Origin: Arthrobacter sp. H35-D1
GTDB taxonomy: Bacteria > Actinomycetota > Actinomycetes > Actinomycetales > Micrococcaceae
Direction of reading: 5' to 3'
NCBI RefSeq assembly: GCF_030063185.1
Contig: NZ_JASISP010000003.1
Coordinates: forward strand, 1 to 33,676
Length of the DNA stretch: 33,676 nt
In this document: positions 25,601 through 31,130 of the stretch, piece after piece
How positions within the stretch are numbered: the first letter of the stretch is position 1
Layout: every line of letters starts with the position of its first letter
Made by a program: the position numbers and the translations under genes
Notes under the pieces: model-generated
What the model saw: only the letters and a program-made list of their open reading frames with translations
Told to the model about the DNA's origin: nothing
The model's database searches: none

Positions 25601-27116
25601 ACTGGCCATGGAAGGTGGCGTCGCCCTTGGCAATGTCACCACTGATGCCTCCGGCAACGCCACTCAGGCCGTCACAGTTCCGGTGGACACCGCTGCAGGA
25701 AACTACGCGGTAACGGCCGTATCAGGAGCAACCAACGCCACCGTGACGCTCGTCGTCACGGCAGCGCCCACTACCGGCGGCCCCGTTGTTGGAGCCATCA
25801 TCGCGGGTGAACGCGCTGATTCGTCCCGTGACTTGGCTGCCAATCCGTACAGCGTTGGTCAACAGTTGCCGTACAACTTCGTTGTGAACAGCACTGCAGA
25901 CATCGTTTCCACTGTTTACCCGACCGCCGGAGACTTCACCGGGTTCAACATCTCAGGGACGCCCAATTGCCGGTACCGGGACATCCCCGTCGGCGGCGGC
26001 TACACCTGCACCACGGCCAAGCGCGTCGTCACGGCGGAGGACGTTGCCAATGGCTTCTTCCAGCCCGTCACGAAGTGGGCTGCTGAAGGGACCGGTGCCA
26101 CCACGGTGGATTACACCATCGACGGCGGCGAAGTGGACGTTTTGGTCCGCGAGCCCTCCTTGGCGCTGGCTATAGGAACAGGCGTCCTGGAGGACAAGGA
26201 CGACGACGGCTACGCCAGCGTCGAGGACATTGTCAGCTTCCCCGTCACGGCTGAGAACGATGGCAACGTTGCGTTGACGGATGTTGCTCTGCCCGGTGTT
26301 GATGGCGCGGCGGCAACCCTTGCTGCCGGAGCAAGCACTGCCGGAACCATTGAGCACACCGTGACAGTGGGCGACTTGGTGGCTGGCCAGGTTGCCGGCG
26401 TTTCAGTCTCAGTGGCTGCCAAGAACGGCGCAAAGGATGTGTCCAAGGATGCAACTGGAACGGCACTGGAGCTGACACTGGCTCCGGAGCCGACTCCGGA
26501 GCCGACTCCGGAGCCGACTCCGGAGCCGACTCCGGAGCCGACTCCGGAGCCGACAACGGAGCCGACAACGGAGCCGACAACGGAGCCGACAACGGAGCCG
26601 ACGAGCGAACCGACGGCAACCTCTGCACCCGATGAAGCCACCGGTGCCGTGAATGTTGGAACAGTGGCGGCCGGCGAGGCCGTGACCATCACCGGTGAGA
26701 ACTTCAAGCCGGGAACCACCGCCACCTTCACGCTTGACTCGGACCCGGTGGTGCTGGGCAGCGCCATTGTTGCAGCCAACGGGGCAGTTTCCCTGACGGC
26801 GAGAGTGCCGGCCGATGTTCCCGCTGGCGGGCACACAGTGGTCATCTCAGGAACGGGCGTGGACGGCGAAGCCGTTGAAGTCAGCATTCCGCTGACAGTG
26901 GTTGCGGCCGGCACCACGCCTTCCGCCAGCGCCACTGCTGGAGCAAGCCAGCCTGCAACAAGCCCCACGGCAGGCATTGATGGAGCAGGCTCCGGGGACG
27001 ATCTGGCCAACACTGGCGCCAGCATGCTGCCGTTCGGTTTAGCTGGCGGCATGCTGGTCTTGCTGGGTGGTTTGATTCTCATGCGCAGGTCCTCCGTGCG
27101 GGCCGCCCGCCACTAG
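22635..27116 (+). CDS. Secreted, wall-anchored multidomain exo-sialidase
   Basis: A 1493-residue exo-alpha-sialidase. A signal peptide (residues 1-46, ending AVA-AD) precedes a six-bladed sialidase domain (~50-450) with Asp boxes (SIDGGNTWG, SKDKGLSWS, SDDHGATWE, SKDGGQSYG). Active-site candidates are R73 (YRIPAL), D97 (acid/base), E302, R318, R385 and the nucleophile Y413 (MSYSTAT); their spacing agrees with the Micromonospora viridifaciens enzyme. Then come a NEW3/CARDB-like domain (~455-550), wall module 1 (~557-795), an F5/8C-CBM32-like domain (~805-955), an Ig-like domain (~965-1045), wall module 2 (~1050-1282), an EPTP/EPTT stalk (~1284-1326), another Ig-like domain (~1335-1425) and the sortase signal LANTG (1457-1461) with a final helix and RRSSVRAARH. 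It cleaves terminal sialic acids from glycans at the cell surface. No sialic acid uptake or catabolic genes are nearby. The ribosome site is GAAAGGA before ATG. Confidence 0.93.
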   Translation: MSYLNTVRRPKGGRIAVTAGVLAAGVVAAMMGPVFSLATAGQAVAADAGSYEEQVLAKNGDNAIDPALGRFYRIPALADLGGGVVLASYDGRPDGADAPSANSIVQRRSIDGGNTWGAPTYIARGQEAKNGNKKFGFSDPSYVVDKVTGDVFNFHVYSKDVGFQGSGFGNDDADRNIIGTEVSVSKDKGLSWSTDPANMPVLPPADYAAGSKFADFDGPLITDVVKPVGDPTNVGGVSGVFAASGEGIQLQYGEHKGRLIQQFTGKVKQADGSVPYQAYSVYSDDHGATWERGEFTGTGMDENKTVELSNGDVMLNSRASSGGNGGRKVAISKDGGQSYGPVTIDATLTDPVNNASITRMYPNAAQGSAEAKMLLFSNANSSSGRQNGTIRYSCNDGTSWSAGKQFKAGAMSYSTATALSDGTFGVFYEGDSNTMTFGKFDAAWLGVDCENSMTAVLSAAPVSGANGASVSAQLTVTNNGTETLSGATASFAAKAGWNFDSVVVPDVAPDATVTVEVPLTIPEYAKAGNINLSASLSLGDQTVAATVPVTITGGATKNIVGLDIKGSATDIARDLGADPYVVGSKVPYTFVVSSLSNVAVNAVPLTGNFDPLVPADRGGATNAGNCRFNNLAVSGNFSCTTPRHQVTAEELANGFFVPLTTWEATATGATTQNYTVTGAEVDLLLRKPAVSVEYTAGALIDVDESGFATVGDTITYTGHVANTGNVKLTNIAVPGQAGFDLDIAASKTLTRVYTLTAADVAANKVAAKDLSAIAYNGKKAVSASSSAPVVKACADELCGEEPPMENLIPQGEISIESVSSEELTGETAPSGPAAALLDGDVESFWHTKWSGTPDDFPHSVVFDLGKEYQVTGFEYTQRQNGANGRIKDYEIHVSESPTEFGTKVASGTFAAVNESQRITIGGNKVGRYVKLVGLNSIAGNEFAGGAEANIGGLVTSDETASIAATPGTVEAGKDVSLALSGFPASSEVELAMEGGVALGNVTTDASGNATQAVTVPVDTAAGNYAVTAVSGATNATVTLVVTAAPTTGGPVVGAIIAGERADSSRDLAANPYSVGQQLPYNFVVNSTADIVSTVYPTAGDFTGFNISGTPNCRYRDIPVGGGYTCTTAKRVVTAEDVANGFFQPVTKWAAEGTGATTVDYTIDGGEVDVLVREPSLALAIGTGVLEDKDDDGYASVEDIVSFPVTAENDGNVALTDVALPGVDGAAATLAAGASTAGTIEHTVTVGDLVAGQVAGVSVSVAAKNGAKDVSKDATGTALELTLAPEPTPEPTPEPTPEPTPEPTPEPTTEPTTEPTTEPTTEPTSEPTATSAPDEATGAVNVGTVAAGEAVTITGENFKPGTTATFTLDSDPVVLGSAIVAANGAVSLTARVPADVPAGGHTVVISGTGVDGEAVEVSIPLTVVAAGTTPSASATAGASQPATSPTAGIDGAGSGDDLANTGASMLPFGLAGGMLVLLGGLILMRRSSVRAARH
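26485..26604 (+). repeat. 12-bp tandem repeat encoding the EPTP/EPTT stalk, 10 copies
   Basis: Ten contiguous 12-bp units begin with CGGAGCCGAC. The first five units end in TC (coding PEPT), the next four end in AA (coding TEPT) and the last ends in GA. The in-frame unit length allows copy-number change without a frameshift. Confidence 0.9.
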
Positions 27117-27164
27117 GCGGCTGAGGCCTGCTCCACCATCAAACGCTCCTGCAGTTTCGGGGGT

Positions 27165-27211
27165 AAAAAAGCGAACGCTCCTTCAGTTGCTGAAGGAGCG
27201 TTTCGCTTTTG
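27165..27211. terminator. Strong bidirectional terminator after the sialidase
   Basis: Left arm AAAAGCGAACGCTCCTTCAG (27167-27186), loop TTG and a matching right arm to 27210 with one bulged base. An A-run precedes it (27165-27170) and a T-run follows. It lies between the converging sialidase and 27239-28156 genes and can serve both. Confidence 0.9.
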
Positions 27212-27238
27212 ATCACCGAATCTGCTGGAGCGTCGGGG

Positions 27239-28156
27239 TCAGGGGGCGGTGAGGGCGCCTACTGCCACTTTCAGCCGTTCGCGCAAGACTTCTGCCTCAG
27301 CGGCAAAGGCGCGTTGATGTGCCACGTAGTCGGCCTTGCCCGCGGTCGTTTCGATGCGAATGGGCGGGTAGCCCCACTCGGCCAGGTCGTAGGGCGAGGC
27401 CTGCATGTCCATGGCCCTGACTCGCCACGACAGCTCAAAACAATCCATCACCAGTTCGCTGGGCAACGCCGGCGAGAGCTTGTAGGCCCACTTGTACAGG
27501 TCCATGTTGGCGTGCAAGCAGCCCGGCTGTTCCATCTCGCGCTGGTTCTCCCGTGTTGGGGCCAGCTCATTGAGACCGGACGCCTGCGGGGTGTAGAAAC
27601 GGTACGCATCAAAGTGTGAGCAGCGGATCCGGTTCTCCTCCACCACCGTGTCCGTACCGCTCGAACCGAGCCGCAATCCAAGGTATTCGTGCCGGACGGC
27701 ATTGGCTTCCTGCTTGTACACCATGGCCCATTCGTGCAGCCCAAAGCAGCCAAATTGGGCCGGACGCGCGGCGGTCCGCCCCAGAATGATCCGGGCAAAA
27801 TCGATGGCGTCCTTTCGCTGGGCGACGAATTTTTCCAAATCAAGCACGACGGCGGGACCCTCCTCCGGTACCCCGCCCTCCTTGCGCTCGCCGCCTTCTG
27901 CGGGTCGGTAGAACTTCCAGCCCAAGCGCTCCGCAGCGGCGGCACCGGTGAGGACCACGCCGGGGCCCGGATGCCAACGAGCCAGCTGCCCGGGTTTTTG
28001 CGTGTAGTACGTGAAGAGGAAATCCTCCACCGGGTGCTTTTGGTTGGTTGAGCGGCGGGCCAGGTACGGCTCGGCGTAGCGGTTCACCCGGTTGTGGTGG
28101 GCGGCAGCACGTTCCAGCCACGCGCCCTCGGTCAAGGAGTGCAGGGCGAAAGTCAT
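27239..28156 (-). CDS. Conserved actinobacterial protein, often labelled 3-methyladenine DNA glycosylase
   Basis: A 305-residue soluble protein. Recognisable stretches are AAHHNRVNRYAEPYLARRS near the start, HPVEDFLFTYYTQKPGQLAR, RWHPGPGVVL, QFGCFGLHEWAMVYK and QPGCLHANMDLYKWAYKLSP. Proteins like this are widely annotated as 3-methyladenine DNA glycosylase in Micrococcaceae. I see no helix-hairpin-helix or other DNA-glycosylase motif, so that name is doubtful and the function should be held open. The many His, Cys and Trp residues (GCFGLHEW, GCLHANMD) may bind metal. The ATG at 28156 is four bases after the OhrR-type gene stop, so the pair is an operon and this protein may be part of the same redox response. 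Confidence 0.72.
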   Translation of the reverse strand: MTFALHSLTEGAWLERAAAHHNRVNRYAEPYLARRSTNQKHPVEDFLFTYYTQKPGQLARWHPGPGVVLTGAAAAERLGWKFYRPAEGGERKEGGVPEEGPAVVLDLEKFVAQRKDAIDFARIILGRTAARPAQFGCFGLHEWAMVYKQEANAVRHEYLGLRLGSSGTDTVVEENRIRCSHFDAYRFYTPQASGLNELAPTRENQREMEQPGCLHANMDLYKWAYKLSPALPSELVMDCFELSWRVRAMDMQASPYDLAEWGYPPIRIETTAGKADYVAHQRAFAAEAEVLRERLKVAVGALTAP

Positions 28157-28160
28157 GGGA

Positions 28161-28685
28161 TCAATTATCCGCCATGTCCTGCAGTGTTGTGTCGTTTGTT
28201 GCCCCGCCGTTTGTTGCTATGCCGTTCAGTGCCGTGGAAGGAGCTTCGGTGTTGGCAGCTGCTTCGATCAGGTCCATCATGCGCCGATGCAATTCCATGG
28301 CGCTACCCCTGTCAAGGCGCAGCTTGGCCATCATGGTGCCGGGCACGGCGCGCGCCTGCTCACGCAATGCCGCACCCGCTGCCGTCAGGTCAACGGCGAG
28401 GGCGCGTTCATCGTGGCTGTCTTTCTCGCGGCTGACATAGCCAAGGACTTCCAGACGCTTGAGCAGGGGAGAGAGCGTGGCAGGCTCAAGCAACAACACC
28501 TGGCCCAGATCCTTGACCCGGCGCGGAGCCAGTTCCCACAACGCGAGCATCACCAAGTACTGCGGGTGGGTCAGGTGCAGCTTGGCGAGTACCGGCTTGT
28601 AGGCGGCAATGACGCTGCGGGAGGCGACGGAAAGACCAAAACACAGCTGGCGCTCCAGTAGCAGATCGTCGTCAGTAATGTCCAT
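28161..28685 (-). CDS. ohrR: OhrR-type MarR regulator (peroxide sensing)
   Basis: A 174-residue MarR-family protein. Near its start is ERQLCFGLSVASR, the OhrR/OspR signature in which Cys senses organic hydroperoxide; with the ATG at 28685 this is C15, the same number as in Bacillus subtilis OhrR. A GTG at 28691 lies directly against the GAGGAAGG site and is rejected for spacing. The winged helix is LTHPQYLVMLALWELAPRRV, then LEPATLSPLLKRLEVLGYVS and the wing SHDERALAVDLTAAG. The C-terminal ~25 residues are a poorly conserved Asn/Thr/Ala tail. No ohr peroxidase gene is adjacent, which is unusual. The palindrome at 28704-28721 next to its start is a likely autoregulatory site. Confidence 0.85.
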   Translation of the reverse strand: MDITDDDLLLERQLCFGLSVASRSVIAAYKPVLAKLHLTHPQYLVMLALWELAPRRVKDLGQVLLLEPATLSPLLKRLEVLGYVSREKDSHDERALAVDLTAAGAALREQARAVPGTMMAKLRLDRGSAMELHRRMMDLIEAAANTEAPSTALNGIATNGGATNDTTLQDMADN

Positions 28686-28703
28686 TCCCACCCTTCCTCA
28701 TAT

Positions 28704-28721
28704 TAGTTAGTGGACTAACTA
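28704..28721. promoter_or_regulatory. OhrR-type operator palindrome
   Basis: A perfect inverted repeat TAGTTAG-TGGA-CTAACTA (7-4-7), 19 bases upstream of the ohrR start. AT-rich, 7-bp-arm dyads are typical MarR/OhrR sites. It also faces the small gene at 28802, so both directions could be controlled. Confidence 0.75.
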
Positions 28722-28801
28722 TCAGTGTGCGGTGAACGGAGTTGCCACTACCAACGGGTCCAAAAACAGCTTTTGGACCCCTGCCGCAAGGAACGCCACC
28801 C

Positions 28802-29026
28802 ATGCCCAAGACGCCGTTCGTCCATAGATTGATGCGCTTCACCGGGCGTCTGCGCTTCATTTTTGGACCTGCCGTCAGCAGCCCGCTTGACCACGAGATG
28901 ACGGATGAGAACAAAGCATTGCTTGTTTCCCAGCAAGCAGCATCCGGGCAATGGATTACCGTGACGCGGGACGATGGCAGCACGTACCTGGTGCCCAAGA
29001 ACCCCCGCGACAAGTCCCTGCGCTAG
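28802..29026 (+). CDS. Small protein with IFGPA motif, first of a pair
   Basis: A 74-residue protein with no recognised family. The N-terminal third is basic and amphipathic: FVHRLMRFTGRLRFIFGPA at residues 6-24. The C-terminal part (SQQAASGQWITVTRDDGSTY, then LVPKNPRDKSLR) looks like a small beta-hairpin with a basic tail. ATG 28802 has an AAGGA site nine bases upstream; a longer ORF from 28742 lacks one. The next gene encodes a protein with the same 19-residue block. It is divergent from ohrR with the OhrR-type palindrome between them. The function is unknown. Confidence 0.72.
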   Translation: MPKTPFVHRLMRFTGRLRFIFGPAVSSPLDHEMTDENKALLVSQQAASGQWITVTRDDGSTYLVPKNPRDKSLR

Positions 29027-29120
29027 TCTCTTTCGGTCCTCCAACCCGGTGCCTTTGGCGTCGTACAGGCGTAAGCTGAAGACTTACCAGTGGCACTTCT
29101 CACGCGGAGAGGGGGTGTTG

Positions 29121-29348
29121 ATGATGACGAAAGATGAAAAATTCGTGCAGAAAGTCATGCATGCTACCGACAAGTTCCAAAAGATTTTTGGTCCGGCGGA
29201 TCAAGGCGACATGGATGAACCAGTGGTGCATCGACACGATGACTTCGAAGACAGCAGCGAAGAGCAGTTGAAGCACTACGAAGAACACACGGATTCAGAC
29301 GGCCACCATTACGCAGAACGCAAAGAAGAACCGGCCGAAGAACGTTAA
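29121..29348 (+). CDS. Small acidic protein with IFGPA motif, second of a pair
   Basis: A 75-residue protein of unknown function. Residues 8-26, FVQKVMHATDKFQKIFGPA, align without gaps to residues 6-24 of the preceding small protein (9 of 19 identical, with further Lys/Arg and Leu/Val/Phe matches). The rest is different: very acidic and His-rich (HRHDDFEDSSEEQLKHYEEH, then HHYAERKEEPAEER), probably disordered and perhaps metal-binding. The site GGAGAGGGGG lies just before ATG 29121; the second codon is also ATG, so the start could shift by one residue. It lies 94 bases after its partner. Confidence 0.75.
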   Translation: MMTKDEKFVQKVMHATDKFQKIFGPADQGDMDEPVVHRHDDFEDSSEEQLKHYEEHTDSDGHHYAERKEEPAEER

Positions 29349-29397
29349 GGACTACGAACAGGAATGCAGGTGTTCCTGAATGGGTTCTCGATGATTG

Positions 29398-29437
29398 AAA
29401 AGGGCGCGTCTGGAATTTCTTCCGGACGCACCCTTTG
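29398..29437. terminator. Terminator between the small-protein gene and lysC
   Basis: AAAGGGCGCGTCTGGAA and TTCCGGACGCACCCTTT pair around a TTTC loop, with one mismatch and one G-U pair. A-rich bases precede it and TTTGGGG follows, so it probably works mainly for the plus strand, about 50 bases after the small gene's stop. It converges with lysC and may stop transcription from that side too. Confidence 0.65.
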
Positions 29438-29447
29438 GGGAGGGCGT

Positions 29448-29478
29448 GGCTGGGCCCACGCGCCCGAGGGGCCCAGCC
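29448..29478. terminator. Strong GC hairpin downstream of lysC
   Basis: GGCTGGGCCC (29448-29457) and GGGCCCAGCC (29469-29478) form a perfect 10-bp stem with an 11-base loop, 42 bases after the lysC stop. There is no T-run, so it could be a mycobacterial-style U-less terminator or an mRNA 3' stabiliser. Confidence 0.5.
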
Positions 29479-29519
29479 TCGAGACGCGCCAGCGGCTCAG
29501 GGTTGGGAGGGCGTGGGGA

Positions 29520-30038
29520 TTAGCGGCCGGTGCCGCCGTACACGGTGGCTTCGTCGTCGGTGTCGAGACCAAAGACCCGGTGGACGGCACGCACTGCCGT
29601 GTCCAGCAGGTCTGCGCGCGTGACGACGGAGATGCGGATCTCGGAGGTGGAGATCAAATCGATGTTCACGCCGGCGTCGGACAGGGCCTTGAAGAAGTTG
29701 TAGGAGACTCCCGGGTTGGAGCGCATGCCCGCGCCGATGAGGGAGAGCTTGCCGATCTGGTCGTCGTAGATCAAGTCCTCGAAGCCAACTTCGGACTGTT
29801 GGGCGCGCAGTGCGGCGAGTGCGTCCTCGCCCTCAATCATCGGCAGGGTGAAGGAGATGTCCGTCTTCCCGGAGCCGCGGGTTGAAATGTTCTGCACGAT
29901 CATGTCGATGTTGGTGTGCGCCCCGGCAATGATGCCGAAAATCATCGCAGCCTTGCCGGGAATGTCCGGCACGCCAACAACTGTGACTTTGCCTTCGGAC
30001 CGGTCGTGGGCCACGCCGGAGATGATTGGCTGCTCCAA
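29520..30038 (-). CDS. lysC: Aspartate kinase beta subunit, internal translation start
   Basis: In-frame TTG at 30038 ([20 protein letters not shown]), preceded by GAGGGAG at 30044-30050 with a five-base spacing. The product would be 172 residues and contains both ACT regulatory domains. In Corynebacterium glutamicum and Bacillus, lysC makes a beta subunit from such an internal start at the same GVAHDRSE segment, and 172 residues is the Corynebacterium length as I recall it. This is an overlapping gene product, not a separate gene. Confidence 0.65.
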   Translation of the reverse strand: MEQPIISGVAHDRSEGKVTVVGVPDIPGKAAMIFGIIAGAHTNIDMIVQNISTRGSGKTDISFTLPMIEGEDALAALRAQQSEVGFEDLIYDDQIGKLSLIGAGMRSNPGVSYNFFKALSDAGVNIDLISTSEIRISVVTRADLLDTAVRAVHRVFGLDTDDEATVYGGTGR

Positions 30039-30806
30039 GGCAACTCCCTCTGAGATCTTGATTTTGTCGTCGGGGCTGGGCAGGACCCAGGTTCCCTCAT
30101 TGTCAGTGAATGAGGACCGCACGTGGATGGGCAGTCCAAAACGTCGCGCGTATTCCACGCAGCGAAGGTGCAGGATCTTGGCCCCTGATGCGGCCATTTC
30201 CAGCATTTCCTCGCTGGAGATCTTGCTGATCTTCTGGGCGCTGGAGACAACGCGGGGATCGGCCGTGTAGACGCCGTCCACGTCGGTGTAGATTTCGCAC
30301 ACATCGGCATTGAGCGCCGCTGCAAGGGCAACTGCCGTGGTGTCGGATCCGCCGCGCCCCATGGTGGTGATTTCATGGGTGGTGCGGCTCATGCCCTGGA
30401 AGCCGGCCACAATGGCGACCTTTCCCTTGTCCAAGGCGGTGCGGACGCGGTGCGGGTCAACATCGATGATGCGCGCCTTGCCGTGGATGCCGTCGGTGAT
30501 CATGCCGGCCTGGCTGCCCGTGAACGACTGGGCCACCCCGCCCTGCGAGCTGATGGCCATCGCCAACAGCGCCATGGAAATGCGCTCGCCGGCCGTCATG
30601 AGCATGTCCAATTCGCGTGCCGGGGGGTGCTGGGAAACTTCGCGGGCCAAGTCCAGCAGTTCGTCGGTGGTGTCGCCCATGGCTGAAACCACCACGACTA
30701 CTTCATGGCCGGCCTGCTGGGTCGTGACGACCCGGCGGGCAACACGAAGAATGCCCGCGGCGTCGCACACGGAGGAGCCGCCGTACTTTTGAACAATAAG
30801 GCTCAT
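29520..30806 (-). CDS. lysC: Aspartate kinase, alpha subunit (with internal beta start)
   Basis: A 428-residue aspartokinase, which phosphorylates aspartate as the first step to lysine, threonine, methionine and diaminopimelate. Motifs are VQKYGGSS (K7), [47 protein letters not shown] and [16 protein letters not shown]. Two ACT domains follow (~265-428), including the effector stretch [17 protein letters not shown], with the [13 protein letters not shown] segment of the second. This is the feedback-regulated actinobacterial type. An internal TTG at 30038 with a GAGGGAG site gives a 172-residue beta subunit. The expected downstream asd gene is absent; a convergent small gene lies there instead. 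The ATG at 30806 has no good ribosome site of its own. Confidence 0.97.
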   Translation of the reverse strand: MSLIVQKYGGSSVCDAAGILRVARRVVTTQQAGHEVVVVVSAMGDTTDELLDLAREVSQHPPARELDMLMTAGERISMALLAMAISSQGGVAQSFTGSQAGMITDGIHGKARIIDVDPHRVRTALDKGKVAIVAGFQGMSRTTHEITTMGRGGSDTTAVALAAALNADVCEIYTDVDGVYTADPRVVSSAQKISKISSEEMLEMAASGAKILHLRCVEYARRFGLPIHVRSSFTDNEGTWVLPSPDDKIKISEGVALEQPIISGVAHDRSEGKVTVVGVPDIPGKAAMIFGIIAGAHTNIDMIVQNISTRGSGKTDISFTLPMIEGEDALAALRAQQSEVGFEDLIYDDQIGKLSLIGAGMRSNPGVSYNFFKALSDAGVNIDLISTSEIRISVVTRADLLDTAVRAVHRVFGLDTDDEATVYGGTGR

Positions 30807-30820
30807 GGATGCACGCTCAT
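30803..30820 (-). CDS. Possible 5-codon upstream ORF coupled to lysC
   Basis: ATG AGC GTG CAT CCA TGA reads MSVHP and its TGA overlaps the lysC ATG (ATGA). It has a purine-rich TTAGGTAAG seven bases or less upstream, whereas lysC itself lacks a good ribosome site. Translation of lysC may therefore start by re-initiation. A longer ORF in the same frame reaches 30997 but has no coding look. Unproven. Confidence 0.3.
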   Translation of the reverse strand: MSVHP

Positions 30821-30995
30821 TGACTTACCTAACGCAACACTAGGAGAAAGAAATTTGCTGCCCCCACGTCTGAGCCGCGCCACGGCGCTGGGCCAGTGCG
30901 GCATCATCAACGCGGTAGGCAGTTGAGCCAAGTTTAGCGCGGGCCCGGGAGAACACGGAATCGACATATCCACATAGTGATACGGGGAGGTCATC

Positions 30996-31085
30996 ATGTG
31001 GTCGTTACGGCCTGCTGGGGCGACTATCCGGCCGCGGTTAAAGTCCGACGGCGGGATGATGCCCTGGGTGCCCTGCCCGCCATAG
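30996..31085 (+). CDS. Possible 29-residue leader ORF before the ABC transporter
   Basis: ATG 30996 follows a very good GGGGAGG site with a five-base gap and opens a 29-codon frame, MWSLRPAGATIRPRLKSDGG then MMPWVPCPP, ending at TAG 31083-31085, 45 bases before the ABC gene. It is rich in Arg, Pro and Trp. The ribosome site is the main evidence and no homologue is recognised. Apart from this, 30821-31130 holds only the divergent lysC/ABC promoter region, in which I cannot pick out a sure -10/-35 pair. Confidence 0.35.
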   Translation: MWSLRPAGATIRPRLKSDGGMMPWVPCPP

Positions 31086-31130
31086 GCTTGTCACACGTCC
31101 GCGCCCGCGGGCAGTTGGGGAGGGAACGTC

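Noticed and set aside
26485-26604. Regular repeats that might be taken for a CRISPR array
   Set aside because: The units are 12 bp, contiguous, without spacers and in frame with the sialidase stalk.
30803-30997. A 64-codon minus-strand frame upstream of lysC
   Set aside because: The composition does not look like protein and it has no start signal at its far end; only the last five codons were kept as a candidate upstream ORF.
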